Assembly (NCBI RefSeq): GCF_026339735.1
Contig: NZ_JAPEQG010000001.1
Location: 2,914,001 to 2,978,000 of the forward strand
DNA from: Streptomyces sp. NBC_01669
Lineage (GTDB): Bacteria; Actinomycetota; Actinomycetes; Streptomycetales; Streptomycetaceae
Direction: 5' to 3'
Length of the DNA stretch: 64,000 bases
Shown here: piece by piece, positions 1 through 7,546 of the stretch
Layout: every line of letters starts with the position of its first letter
Position numbering within the stretch: position 1 is the first letter of the stretch
Position numbers and translations under genes: made by a program
The notes under the pieces: model-generated
Seen by the model: only the letters and a program-made list of their open reading frames with translations
Databases searched by the model: none
Told to the model about the DNA's origin: nothing

Positions 1-120
1 GGCCTGGGGGCTGGTCACCTCGTGCAGCAGGTGCAGATCGATGAAGAGAAGATCGGGCTCGCCGTCCGCGCGCCGGACGACGTGGTCGTCCCAGACCTTC
101 TCCGCGAGTGTCCTACCCAT
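1..120 (-). CDS. leuC: 3-isopropylmalate dehydratase large subunit, N-terminal fragment
   Basis: Only the first 40 residues lie in the window; the gene runs off the left edge. The translation begins [15 protein letters not shown] and continues through [18 protein letters not shown], the highly conserved aconitase-superfamily N terminus of LeuC. The enzyme isomerises 2-isopropylmalate to 3-isopropylmalate in leucine synthesis and carries a 4Fe-4S cluster bound by cysteines outside this window. The ATG at 118-120 (read on the minus strand) has a GGAGGG ribosome-binding site about 6 nt upstream. It is divergent from ndgR, with which it shares a 175-bp control region containing a near-perfect inverted repeat. 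Confidence 0.95.
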   Translation of the reverse strand, partial: MGRTLAEKVWDDHVVRRADGEPDLLFIDLHLLHEVTSPQA

Positions 121-262
121 CGCTTTCCCTCCGGCCGGCGTCTTCGCCGGCCCAACTAGAGATTTCGGTGCGCCGCCGTCCGGACCCCCGTGCGGGGCGG
201 TGGCTACGGGCCGTTGTGCGGCCGCCCCTACAGGTTCGCAACTTCTGCCGGAAATTGAACTT

Positions 263-283
263 GCGTTTCACAGAGTGAGACGC
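263..283. promoter_or_regulatory. Inverted repeat between leuC and ndgR, candidate NdgR operator
   Basis: The half sites GCGTTTCAC (263-271) and GTGAGACGC (275-283) are inverted with a 3-nt spacer and a single mismatch. The repeat lies 13 bp before the ndgR ATG and about 145 bp before the leuC ATG. IclR proteins bind such palindromes, and NdgR is known to act on leuC in Streptomyces. Use of this exact site is inference. Confidence 0.5.
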
Positions 284-295
284 GAGTATCGTCGT

Positions 296-1012
296 ATGGA
301 CAACTCTAGCGGCGTCGGCGTTCTCGACAAGGCGGCTCTGGTATTGAGCGCCCTGGAGTCCGGTCCGGCCACCCTCGCCGGACTGGTCGCGGCGACCGGG
401 CTTGCACGACCCACGGCTCATCGACTGGCTGTGGCACTGGAACACCACCGGATGGTGGCGAGGGACATGCAGGGCCGATTCATCCTCGGCCCCCGACTGG
501 CGGAGCTCGCGGCCGCGGCAGGCGAGGACCGCCTGCTGGCGACGGCGGGCCCGGTGCTCACGCATCTGCGGGACATCACCGGCGAGAGCGCGCAGCTCTA
601 CCGCCGGCAGGGCGACATGCGGATCTGCGTGGCTGCGGCGGAGCGGCTGTCCGGACTGCGGGACACCGTGCCGGTGGGCTCCACCCTGACCATGAAGGCG
701 GGCTCATCGGCCCAGATCCTGATGGCCTGGGAGGAGCCGGAGCGCCTGCACCGCGGCCTCCAGGGCGCCCGCTTCACGGCGACGGCGCTCTCGGGCGTGC
801 GCCGCCGGGGCTGGGCCCAGTCGATCGGCGAGCGGGAGCCGGGCGTCGCCTCGGTCTCGGCGCCGGTACGCGGGCCGTCGAACCGGGTGGTCGCCGCGGT
901 CTCGGTCTCCGGACCGATCGAGCGGCTGACCCGCCACCCAGGACGGATGCATGCCCAGGCGGTCATCGACTCGGCGGCCCGGCTGAGCGAGGCCCTGCGC
1001 CGCAACGGCTGA
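296..1012 (+). CDS. ndgR: IclR-family amino-acid metabolism regulator NdgR
   Basis: This 238-residue IclR-family protein begins MDNSSGVGVLDKAALVLSAL. Its winged helix-turn-helix occupies about residues 8-65 (LAGLVAATGLARPTAHRLAVAL), followed by the IclR effector-binding domain (PVGSTLTMKAGSSAQILMAW and GVASVSAPVRGPSNRVVAAV). The start was chosen at the ATG at 296 because the IclR domain begins there; the frame stays open upstream but encodes no domain. NdgR is the Streptomyces regulator of leucine and other amino-acid genes, and the divergent leuC neighbour is the diagnostic context. It probably autoregulates through the inverted repeat at 263-283. Confidence 0.93.
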   Translation: MDNSSGVGVLDKAALVLSALESGPATLAGLVAATGLARPTAHRLAVALEHHRMVARDMQGRFILGPRLAELAAAAGEDRLLATAGPVLTHLRDITGESAQLYRRQGDMRICVAAAERLSGLRDTVPVGSTLTMKAGSSAQILMAWEEPERLHRGLQGARFTATALSGVRRRGWAQSIGEREPGVASVSAPVRGPSNRVVAAVSVSGPIERLTRHPGRMHAQAVIDSAARLSEALRRNG

Positions 1013-1130
1013 CGTACGGATCACGTACACAGGCGCAGCCTCGGACCCGCCTGCCGCACAAGCCCGGCACGCAGGCCCGGCAGAGCAAGAAATCGTTCCC
1101 CGGCCGTCCCAGCGTCGTGACGGCCCCCTC

Positions 1131-1637
1131 TCAGCCCTTCCGTTCCGTGGACGAGCGGTGCGCGAAACGGTCCGCCGCCCTCCGTCCCCGCTCCTCGATC
1201 GGCAGCACGCCCGTCGCCGCAGCCAGTCCGTACGGCGGCATGTCGGCGTAGATCGATTCGTACGACCCCTCGGGCGCGACGTATGTCTCGTGCCACAGCC
1301 CCACGTGCTGCCGGGACTTCTTCTCCTTGCGGTTCATCATCGCCCAGGCCTTGCGGTGGAACATGTCGGGCGCGGCGGCGTACGCGTAGAGCTTCTCCTT
1401 GGACTCCCAGTACTGGACGACGTAGTACGTCCTCGGCGATCCGGACAGCAGGGTGTAGCCGAGCAGCCCGCGGCTCCTGTCCCGGCTCAACTCCCGCAGC
1501 ATGCGCGGCATTGCCACGAAGACCGGCAGCCAGTGGTGCACGCCCCAGAAGTGATTGATGCGCATCCCGATGAGCAGGACGACCACGTCCCCCTCGGCTG
1601 CCGCGGTCGTCCGCCCCGGTATCGGCTTCGCACGCAT
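1131..1637 (-). CDS. DUF4188 (monooxygenase-like) protein
   Basis: A 168-residue protein starting MRAKPIPGRTT with the signature region VVVLLIGMRINHFWGVHHWLPV and later YTLLSGSPRTYYVVQYWES and HRKAWAMMNRKEKK. This matches DUF4188, a dimeric alpha/beta-barrel-like family often annotated as monooxygenase; no substrate is known to me. The ATG at 1637 was preferred over one six codons earlier because AGGGGG sits 6 nt upstream. It is divergent from a MerR gene, and the operator between them suggests that the MerR protein controls it. Confidence 0.85.
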   Translation of the reverse strand: MRAKPIPGRTTAAAEGDVVVLLIGMRINHFWGVHHWLPVFVAMPRMLRELSRDRSRGLLGYTLLSGSPRTYYVVQYWESKEKLYAYAAAPDMFHRKAWAMMNRKEKKSRQHVGLWHETYVAPEGSYESIYADMPPYGLAAATGVLPIEERGRRAADRFAHRSSTERKG

Positions 1638-1669
1638 GCCTTGCCCCCTGATCATGTTGGAGAGTGCGG

Positions 1670-1688
1670 CTATCCAATGATTGGATAG
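1670..1688. promoter_or_regulatory. Perfect 19-bp palindrome, MerR-type operator
   Basis: CTATCCAATGATTGGATAG is a perfect inverted repeat (9-bp arms, 1-nt centre). It lies midway between the divergent starts at 1637 and 1729. MerR proteins bind palindromes of about this size placed inside promoters, so this is the likely shared operator. Confidence 0.75.
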
Positions 1689-1728
1689 TGACACTGCCCA
1701 AGGGGTGGCGCAAGGGAAGGCACAGAAC

Positions 1729-2370
1729 ATGCGACTCGCGGAACTGAGCAAGCAGAGCGGCGTCTCGACGGCGACGATCAAGTACTACCTGCGTGAGGGG
1801 CTGTTGGCGCCCGGTGAACGCATCAGCGCGACCCAGGCCGAGTACGACGAGAGCCATCTGCGCCGGCTGCGTCTGGTGCGGGCACTGATTCAGGTGGGCC
1901 GCCTCCCGGTGGCAACGGCCCGCGAGGTACTGGCCCATGTCGACGACGAATCCCTCGGCCGCACGATCCGGCTGGGCGCCGCCCTCTGGTCGCTGCCGCA
2001 CGGCCCCGAGCCGGACGAGGACGCCCCGGAGACGGAATCAGCGCGCCACGAGGTCGACCGGCTTCTCGACCGGCTCGGCTGGGCGTTCGTGCAGGAACTC
2101 GGTTCCCTGGACCCCACATATCGCTCGTTGGTCGCCTCGATGGCCACACTCATCCGGCTCGGCTACGCCTGCGACATCGAGTACTTGACCGAGCAGGCCC
2201 GCCTCATGGAGCAAGTCGCGGTCCGCGACCTGGACATGATGGAGTCCTATCCGGCAGGAGCGGAGCAGGTGGAGATGGCGGTGGCCTCGGTCGTGCTCCA
2301 CGAACCGCTGTTGCTGTCGCTGCGCCGGCTGGCCCAGGAGGAGGAGTCGAATCGGCGGTACGGACTCTGA
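1729..2370 (+). CDS. MerR-family transcriptional regulator
   Basis: A 213-residue regulator. The N-terminal MerR winged helix (MRLAELSKQSGVSTATIKYYL, REGLLAPG) spans about residues 1-70 and is followed by a mainly helical C-terminal region of unknown ligand. There is no cysteine-rich metal site of the MerR/CueR kind, so an organic ligand or redox cue is more likely than a metal. The start at 1729 is supported by GGGAAGG about 8 nt upstream; the longer frame from 1681 would begin inside the palindromic operator. It probably represses or activates the divergent DUF4188 gene and itself. Confidence 0.88.
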   Translation: MRLAELSKQSGVSTATIKYYLREGLLAPGERISATQAEYDESHLRRLRLVRALIQVGRLPVATAREVLAHVDDESLGRTIRLGAALWSLPHGPEPDEDAPETESARHEVDRLLDRLGWAFVQELGSLDPTYRSLVASMATLIRLGYACDIEYLTEQARLMEQVAVRDLDMMESYPAGAEQVEMAVASVVLHEPLLLSLRRLAQEEESNRRYGL

Positions 2371-2404
2371 GTGCGACGGGCCCGTGCGCAACGGGTCCCG
2401 GGCA

Positions 2405-2444
2405 CAATCAAGGGCCCCTCACCGAAGTGAAGGACCCTTGATTG
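2405..2444 (-). terminator. Terminator of the tRNA cluster
   Basis: The arms CAATCAAGGG and CCCTTGATTG enclose a second stem that on the minus strand is capped by C(UUCG)G, an exceptionally stable RNA tetraloop. It follows the last tRNA-Glu and lies just beyond the merR stop, so it could serve both strands. The tetraloop favours the minus strand. Confidence 0.8.
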
Positions 2445-2456
2445 TTTGCTCTGTTG

Positions 2457-2529
2457 TACCCCCGACCGGATTCGAACCGGCGCTACTGCCGTGAGAGGGC
2501 AGCGTGCTAGGCCGCTACACAACGGGGGC
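2457..2529 (-). tRNA. tRNA-Glu (CTC)
   Basis: A 73-nt cloverleaf with acceptor GCCCCCG/CGGGGGT, discriminator A, anticodon loop reading CTC between GCC and GGC stem bases, and a T-arm with GGTTCGAATCC. No CCA is encoded. It is identical to the copies at 2638 and 2771. Confidence 0.97.
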
Positions 2530-2553
2530 GTGTTGTACAGATGAAGATCTGCG

Positions 2554-2625
2554 CTGGGCTACCAGGACTCGAACCTAGAATGACGGTACCAGAAACCGTA
2601 GTGTTGCCAATTACACCATAGCCCA
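2554..2625 (-). tRNA. tRNA-Gln (CTG)
   Basis: A 72-nt cloverleaf with acceptor TGGGCTA/TAGCCCA, anticodon CTG in the loop TTTCTGGTA, T-arm GGTTCGAGTCC and discriminator G. No CCA is encoded. It is identical to the copy at 2868. Streptomyces commonly glutamylates this tRNA with the discriminating or non-discriminating GltX and then amidates it (GatCAB), which makes the nearby gltX relevant. Confidence 0.97.
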
Positions 2626-2637
2626 TGGTGAAAACCG

Positions 2638-2710
2638 TACCCCCGACCGGATTCGAACCGGCGCTACTGCCGTGAGAGGGCAGCGTGCTAGGCCGCTACA
2701 CAACGGGGGC
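2638..2710 (-). tRNA. tRNA-Glu (CTC)
   Basis: Identical in sequence to the tRNA-Glu at 2457, with the same 73-nt length, CTC anticodon and A discriminator. It is the middle copy of the array and has different spacers on both sides from the other Glu copies. Confidence 0.97.
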
Positions 2711-2770
2711 CCTAGCGATCCTGCATCGAAATCGTGGGTGCGACCCAGATGATCTCGCGGGAAGGATCTG

Positions 2771-2843
2771 TACCCCCGACCGGATTCGAACCGGCGCTAC
2801 TGCCGTGAGAGGGCAGCGTGCTAGGCCGCTACACAACGGGGGC
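2771..2843 (-). tRNA. tRNA-Glu (CTC)
   Basis: The third identical tRNA-Glu (CTC). Together with the 24-nt spacer and the adjacent tRNA-Gln it forms a copy of the unit at 2457-2625. Confidence 0.97.
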
Positions 2844-2867
2844 GTGTTGTACAGATGAAGATCTGCG

Positions 2868-2939
2868 CTGGGCTACCAGGACTCGAACCTAGAATGACGG
2901 TACCAGAAACCGTAGTGTTGCCAATTACACCATAGCCCA
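2868..2939 (-). tRNA. tRNA-Gln (CTG)
   Basis: Second identical tRNA-Gln (CTG) and the first tRNA of the array in the direction of transcription. The promoter presumably lies in 2940-3026, downstream of the HAD-hydrolase stop codon, unless the array is transcribed through. Confidence 0.97.
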
Positions 2940-2948
2940 CCAAAACTC

Positions 2949-2964
2949 AACCCCCAGAGGGGTT
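2949..2964 (-). terminator. Short hairpin after the HAD hydrolase gene
   Basis: On the minus strand AACCCC-TCTG-GGGGTT is followed by GAGTTTTGG. It lies between the HAD stop codon and the first tRNA and may end HAD transcription. The stem is only 6 bp. Confidence 0.4.
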
Positions 2965-3026
2965 CTTGTTTGGCTTGCGCTTCCCGACCGGATCTTCCGG
3001 CCCGCTCGGGCGGCGCAGAAAGAACA

Positions 3027-3746
3027 TTACCCGAAGGTGTCCGGCGCTCCAAAACGGGTATCACCCGCCAGCAGTCCGGGGAGCTGATCGAGACCGGTGA
3101 TGCGCTCCAGTTCGGGCCGTCCGCCGCACCCGCCCCGGTCCAGCCAGACCCCCTTCAGCCCCGCCGCAACCGCCCCGGCTGCGTCGATGTCCGGGTGATC
3201 TCCGACGTACACGACGTCCTGCGGCTCCAGCCCGAGCGCTTCGCAGGCGGCATGGAACGCGGCGGCCTCGGGCTTGGAGATGCCGAGCTCCACGGCACAC
3301 ACCACAGCCTCGAAACGGTCCCGCACCCCGAGGGTGCGCAGCTTGCGGTCCTGATTGACGATGCTGGAGTTCGACAGGACGGCCTGCCGGTAGCGGCCGG
3401 CCAGCACGTCCAGGACCGGCAGGGCGTCAGGGAAGAGCGACCAGGCGGCCTCGTAGTGGGCGAGGTGCCGAGCAAACCAGTCGTCGGCCTCCATGTCCGT
3501 GAGCGGCCGTCCGAGGAACGAACGGACCCGGTCCCGGCGCTGCCCCTGGAAGTCGGTCTCCCCGGCGGCGAAACGCGCCCAGTGGACGTCGGTGATCGCC
3601 CGCCAGGCATCGAGGGCCTGCGTGGCGGAACCGTAGCCGCCGGGCACACCCTCGCTCTCCAGGTGTTTCTGCAGGCCGACGCGGTCGGCGCCCGTGTAGT
3701 CGAAGATCGTGTCGTCGATGTCCCAGAGCACGGCTCGGATCAGCAT
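3027..3746 (-). CDS. HAD-superfamily hydrolase
   Basis: A 239-residue haloacid-dehalogenase-type phosphatase. Motif I is WDIDDTIFD near residues 8-16 (nucleophile D9, acid D11), motif II is LSNSSIVN, motif III is the lysine in ISKPEAAAFHAAC, and motif IV is VYVGDHPDIDAAGAVAAGLKG. A helical cap lies between motifs I and II, as in YjjG or phosphoglycolate-phosphatase-like enzymes. The substrate cannot be told from sequence; a small phosphoester is likely. It is divergent from a TPR protein, and the tRNA array follows downstream on the same strand. Confidence 0.9.
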   Translation of the reverse strand: MLIRAVLWDIDDTIFDYTGADRVGLQKHLESEGVPGGYGSATQALDAWRAITDVHWARFAAGETDFQGQRRDRVRSFLGRPLTDMEADDWFARHLAHYEAAWSLFPDALPVLDVLAGRYRQAVLSNSSIVNQDRKLRTLGVRDRFEAVVCAVELGISKPEAAAFHAACEALGLEPQDVVYVGDHPDIDAAGAVAAGLKGVWLDRGGCGGRPELERITGLDQLPGLLAGDTRFGAPDTFG

Positions 3747-3831
3747 ACGGCCACGCTACCGCCCGCCCGGTGAGAGGGCCGGGAAATGCCCTGAACCCCG
3801 CCCGCGACGCCTAACCTGTGACAATGCGTGC

Positions 3832-4332
3832 ATGAGTGAGCATGACAGGGACAGTCTGCTGGCCGAGGCCGTCGGGCTGCGCGAGCAGGGGCGGGCGGAA
3901 GAGGCCAGAGAGCGGCTGCTGATGCTTGCCGCCGGGCATCCGGAGGACGCGGAGGTGGCCTACCAGACCGCCTGGGTCCACGACGCGCTGGGCCTGGAGG
4001 CCGAAGCCGTCCCCTTCTACGAACGCAGCTTGCGGGGCACCGGGCTGTCGGAGGAGGACCGCCACGGTGCGCTGCTCGGGCTCGGCAGCACCTATCGGGT
4101 ACTGGGGCAGTACGCAAAGGCCGTCGAGACGCTGCGACTTGGCGTCGCGGAGTTCCCCGGGGACGGCGCCCTGCAGTCCTTCCTCGCGATGGCCCTGTTC
4201 AACACCGAGCAGCATCACGAGGCCATGCAGATCCTGCTGAGCCTGCTGGCCACGACCAGCCAGGACGCGTATGTACAGCGGTACCGGCGGGCCATCGAGC
4301 ACTACGCGCAGGACCTCGACGAGACCGTCTGA
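3832..4332 (+). CDS. Tetratricopeptide-repeat protein
   Basis: A 166-residue soluble protein beginning MSEHDRDSLLAEAVGLREQ. It is built of helical TPR units (LREQGRAEEARERLLMLAAGHP, YQTAWVHDALGLEAEAVPFYERSL, GLGSTYRVLGQYAKAVETL, FLAMALFNTEQHHEAMQILL). Such proteins act as scaffolds; no enzymatic residues are present. The ATG at 3832 has no strong ribosome-binding site, so a leaderless transcript is possible. It converges on gltX and shares a bidirectional terminator with it. Confidence 0.85.
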   Translation: MSEHDRDSLLAEAVGLREQGRAEEARERLLMLAAGHPEDAEVAYQTAWVHDALGLEAEAVPFYERSLRGTGLSEEDRHGALLGLGSTYRVLGQYAKAVETLRLGVAEFPGDGALQSFLAMALFNTEQHHEAMQILLSLLATTSQDAYVQRYRRAIEHYAQDLDETV

Positions 4333-4341
4333 GGCATGCAG

Positions 4342-4379
4342 AAGGGGCGGTCACCGGTACGGACCGGTGACCGCCCCTT
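4342..4379. terminator. Bidirectional terminator between the TPR gene and gltX
   Basis: A perfect inverted repeat with 17-bp arms (AAGGGGCGGTCACCGGT and its complement) around ACGG, located 9 bp after the TPR stop and 18 bp after the gltX stop. Confidence 0.9.
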
Positions 4380-4397
4380 CGGGTGTACGGGAGCCGC

Positions 4398-5909
4398 TTA
4401 CGCGGCCAGCTTCGCCCTTGCCGCGTCGATCCGGGCCAGGGTCTTCTCGCGGCCCAGGATCTCCAGGGACTCGAAGAGCGGCAGACCGATCGTGCGGCCG
4501 GTGACGGCGACGCGGACCGGGGCCTGGGCCTTGCCGAGCTTCAGGCCGTGCTCCTCGCCCGCGGCGAGAATCGCGTTCTTCAGGGCCTCGGCGTTCCACT
4601 CGGCGTCGGCCAGCTTGGCGCGGGCCGTGGTGAGGAGGGCGTCGGAGCCCTCCTTCATCGCCTTGTTCCAGGACGCCTCGTCCTCGACCGGCTCGTCGAG
4701 GAAGAGGAAGTCGACGTTGGCCGTGATGTCCGAGAGGACGGTGACGCGGGTCTGGGCATACGGGGCGATGGCCTCGAACTGCGCGGCGTCGAAGGCCTCC
4801 GGGGCCCACGGGGCGAACGGCGCCTTCAGCCAGGGGCCGCACGCCTCGGTGAAGGTCTTCACGTCGAGCATGCGGATGTGCTCGGCGTTGATGTGCTCGC
4901 ACTTCTTCAGGTCGAAGCGCGCCGGGTTGGCGTTCACGTCCTTGATGTCGAACGCGGCCACCATCTCCTCGATGGAGAAGATGTCGCGGTCCTCGGCGAT
5001 CGACCAGCCGAGCAGCGAGAGGTAGTTGAGCAGCCCCTCGGGGAGGAAGCCGCGCTCACGGTAGAGGTTGAGCGAGGCCTGCGGGTCACGCTTGGAGAGC
5101 TTCTTGTTGCCCTCGCCCATGACGTACGGGAGGTGGCCGAACGCGGGGGTGCCCTTGGCGATGCCGAGCTCGATCAGCGCCTTGTAGAGCGCGAGCTGGC
5201 GCGGTGTGGAGGAGAGCAGGTCCTCGCCGCGCAGGACGTGGGTGATCTCCATCAGCGCGTCGTCGACCGGGTTGACGAGCGTGTAGAGCGGCGCGCCGTT
5301 GGCCCGGACGATGCCGTAGTCCGGCACGTTCTCCGGCTGGAAGGTCAGCTCGCCGCGGACCAGGTCCGTGAAGGTGAGCGCCTCGTCGGGCATCCGGAAG
5401 CGGACGATGGACGTCCGGCCCTCGGCCTCGTACGCGGCGATCTGCTCGGCGCTCAGGTCGCGGCAGTGACCGTCGTAGCCGGACGGCTTGCCGGCGGCGC
5501 GGGCGGCGTCGCGGCGGGCGTCGAGCTCCTCGGTGGTGCAGTAGCAGTGGTACGCGTAACCGCCGGCCAGGAGCTTCTGGGCGACATCCTTGTAGATGTC
5601 CATGCGCTGCGACTGCCGGTACGGGGCGTGCGGGCCGCCGACCTCGGGACCCTCGTCCCAGTCGAAGCCGAGCCAGCGCATCGAGTCGAGCAGCTGGTTG
5701 TACGACTCCTCGGAGTCGCGCGCCGCATCCGTGTCCTCGATGCGGAAGACCAGGGTGCCGCCGTGGTGCCGGGCGAACGCCCAGTTGAACAGGGCGGTGC
5801 GGACCAGGCCCACGTGGGGGTTACCGGTCGGGGAGGGACAGAAACGTACGCGGGGGGGTACCCCCTGCTCGAGCGAAGCCGAGAGCTTGGGGGAGTTCGT
5901 GTTAGCCAC
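4398..5909 (-). CDS. gltX: Glutamyl-tRNA synthetase
   Basis: A 503-residue class I synthetase that charges tRNA-Glu (and, in many actinobacteria, tRNA-Gln for later amidation). The HIGH-equivalent motif is [10 protein letters not shown] at residues 25-34 and the KMSKS-equivalent is KLSKR at 270-274, with FRIEDTD at 56-61 in the active site and a helical anticodon-binding domain after about residue 330. It starts at a GTG (5909-5907) and overlaps the upstream FAH-family gene by 8 nt, so translation is probably coupled. Residues about 5-18 are encoded by a repetitive palindromic element (see 5852-5894), giving an N-terminal extension compared with usual Streptomyces GltX. The adjacent tRNA-Glu/Gln array encodes its substrates. 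Confidence 0.97.
   Translation of the reverse strand: MANTNSPKLSASLEQGVPPRVRFCPSPTGNPHVGLVRTALFNWAFARHHGGTLVFRIEDTDAARDSEESYNQLLDSMRWLGFDWDEGPEVGGPHAPYRQSQRMDIYKDVAQKLLAGGYAYHCYCTTEELDARRDAARAAGKPSGYDGHCRDLSAEQIAAYEAEGRTSIVRFRMPDEALTFTDLVRGELTFQPENVPDYGIVRANGAPLYTLVNPVDDALMEITHVLRGEDLLSSTPRQLALYKALIELGIAKGTPAFGHLPYVMGEGNKKLSKRDPQASLNLYRERGFLPEGLLNYLSLLGWSIAEDRDIFSIEEMVAAFDIKDVNANPARFDLKKCEHINAEHIRMLDVKTFTEACGPWLKAPFAPWAPEAFDAAQFEAIAPYAQTRVTVLSDITANVDFLFLDEPVEDEASWNKAMKEGSDALLTTARAKLADAEWNAEALKNAILAAGEEHGLKLGKAQAPVRVAVTGRTIGLPLFESLEILGREKTLARIDAARAKLAA
5852..5894. repeat. Streptomyces-type short palindromic repeat inside gltX
   Basis: The stretch contains CCCCCTGCTCGAGCGAAGCC followed by GAGAGCTTGGGGGAG, plus a GGGGGGGTACCCCC palindrome at its left edge. 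I recognise AGCTCTCGGCTTCGCTCGAGC from many Streptomyces intergenic regions (recollection, not searched). Here it lies in frame in the 5' coding part of gltX and encodes [13 protein letters not shown]. Confidence 0.7.
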
Positions 5910-6687
5910 GCTTGATCACCTTGTTGGTGAGAGTGCCGATGCCTTCGATGGTGACGGCGACCTCGTCGCCGACGTGCAGGGGCCCGACCCCTGCCGGGGT
6001 GCCGGTGAGGATCACGTCGCCCGGGAGCAGCGTCATCGCCTCCGTGATGTGGACGACCAGGTCCTCGATGGAGCGGATCATTTCGCTCGTACGGCCCAGT
6101 TGGCGTTGCTCGCCGTTGACCGTGGTCTGGATGGCGAGGTCGCTGGGGTCGAGGTCGGTCTCCACCCAGGGGCCGAGCGGGCAGGACGTGTCGAAGCCCT
6201 TGGCCCGGGCCCACTGCTTCTCACGCTTCTGGGCATCGCGGGCGGTGACGTCGTTGGCGCAGGTGTAGCCGAAGATGACGTCCTTGACCCGCTCACGCGG
6301 CACTTCGCGGCACATACGGCCGATGACGACGGCCAGCTCGGCCTCGTAGTGCACTTCGTTGGAGAAGGAGGGGTACTCGATGGCGTCCCCGGAGCCGATC
6401 ACCGAGGTGGTGGGCTTGAAGAAGGCGACCGGTACGTCCGGGACCTCGTTGCCGAGTTCGGCGGCGTGCTCCGCGTAGTTGCGGCCGATGGCCACGACCT
6501 TGTTGGGGAGCACGGGCGGCAGCAGCCGGACCTTGCTCAGCGGGACCTTGGTGCCGGAGAGCTCGAAGTCGGCGTACGGAATGCCCTTGATGATGTCGAG
6601 GACGAGGTCACCGGAGCCGACGGTGCCGTCGCCCTCGACCGCGCCGAAGGCGACATTGCCGTCGATGGAGAACCTGGCGATGCGCAC
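5902..6687 (-). CDS. Fumarylacetoacetate-hydrolase-family enzyme
   Basis: A 261-residue protein with the FAH fold: [55 protein letters not shown] (metal-ligand acidic residues) and [14 protein letters not shown], ending [18 protein letters not shown]. The family includes acylpyruvate hydrolases, oxaloacetate decarboxylases and 2-hydroxyhepta-2,4-diene-1,7-dioate isomerases, all Mg-dependent; the neighbourhood does not discriminate among them. It is co-transcribed with gltX (8-nt overlap), an arrangement I recall as common in Streptomyces. Confidence 0.9.
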   Translation of the reverse strand: MRIARFSIDGNVAFGAVEGDGTVGSGDLVLDIIKGIPYADFELSGTKVPLSKVRLLPPVLPNKVVAIGRNYAEHAAELGNEVPDVPVAFFKPTTSVIGSGDAIEYPSFSNEVHYEAELAVVIGRMCREVPRERVKDVIFGYTCANDVTARDAQKREKQWARAKGFDTSCPLGPWVETDLDPSDLAIQTTVNGEQRQLGRTSEMIRSIEDLVVHITEAMTLLPGDVILTGTPAGVGPLHVGDEVAVTIEGIGTLTNKVIKRG

Positions 6688-6769
6688 GGGATGCTGTCGC
6701 CCCTCACTTGCTGGCTGGCTGAAGACTGACGCTCCAGGCTAACGCGGGTGAGGGGGACAACCGCGCCCA

Positions 6770-6967
6770 TTACCCGGCGGTCGAGGCGGCTGCTGCTGCC
6801 GCCGGGGCCACCATGAGGACGGTGCGACGCGGGTTGGCCGTCTGTGTCGGCAGGTCGACGGCGTGCTCCGGCTGCTCCGGCGTCTGCAGCGCTTCGGCGT
6901 CCTTGAGGTGCGCCAGCGTGGTGCGCCGGGGGTTGGCAATGTTGCGGAACATCATCGTCGTCTTCAT
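6770..6967 (-). CDS. Small protein with a duplicated ANPRRT motif
   Basis: A 65-residue protein, MKTTMMFRNIANPRRTTLAHL at its start and TANPRRTVLMVAPAAAAAAS near its end. Almost every codon ends in G or C, which supports true coding in this genome. The hexamer ANPRRT occurs twice about 35 residues apart, once near each end, and the C terminus is alanine-rich. No membrane helix, cysteine or enzyme motif is visible. I do not recognise the family. It lies 82 bp upstream of the FAH-family gene on the same strand, so it may be the first gene of that operon. The start could also be the ATG at codon 5 or 6. Confidence 0.65.
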   Translation of the reverse strand: MKTTMMFRNIANPRRTTLAHLKDAEALQTPEQPEHAVDLPTQTANPRRTVLMVAPAAAAAASTAG

Positions 6968-7546
6968 CTGCCGTTCGGACCCTGTCGGTACGGGCGCCGC
7001 CCGGAGGGGCGCCGGTTGTCGGATTTGCCATCCCTGTAAAGCGCCAGGCTAAACATCCAATTCCCTCCGGACCCGCGGAAGAGACGGCGATCATCATGTG
7101 AGTTTGCTCACGAACGCGTTGACAATTACGTCATTTCGGGCGGTCGCTCGAGGTCGGGGAAACGGACATTGCATCACTGAATGAATCATTCCGCTCCCGA
7201 TCATCTCGACTGGGACACTCCACACTCCCACCTGTTTCGCCCTCTAACGCCCGCTTTGACCATGAACACTCTCCACGGCTTGTGACGCATCCATCACAAC
7301 GCGTCACCCAGGTCACAGCCCGGTACGCGGGCCTTGTTGGAGATCCGGCACTGTGCTGGAATTCCACGCACCGCCGCGGGTTTCAGGCCGGCGCGCAGGG
7401 GGCGCAACGCAGCGCCGAGTGGCGGCGGGAAGGGGAAGAGCGCCGGTCACTCACGACCACCATGGGGCGGGTACAACGCCCCACGACGCCGACACCGTCC
7501 CACCCGTCTACGCGGAGGGACGCCTGGTCCAGAGGTTGCGACGCTA
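6968..7546. other. Intergenic region before conservon 1
   Basis: This 579-bp region between the small ANPRRT gene and cvnA1 holds no convincing gene. It contains the inverted repeats GAATGA-A-TCATTC at 7179-7191 and GTGACGC (7282-7288)/GCGTCAC (7301-7307), plus a TTGACA at 7119-7124 without a clear -10. The promoters of both divergent transcripts must lie here. Confidence 0.6.

Larger units (their letters stand above)
2457..2939 (-). repeat. Duplicated tRNA-Glu/tRNA-Gln unit
   Basis: The segment 2457-2625 (Glu, spacer, Gln) is repeated at 2771-2939, including the non-tRNA spacer that contains TGTTGTACAGATGAAGATCT. Because the spacer is conserved, the array arose by recent duplication rather than by independent gain of tRNAs. 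Confidence 0.9.
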
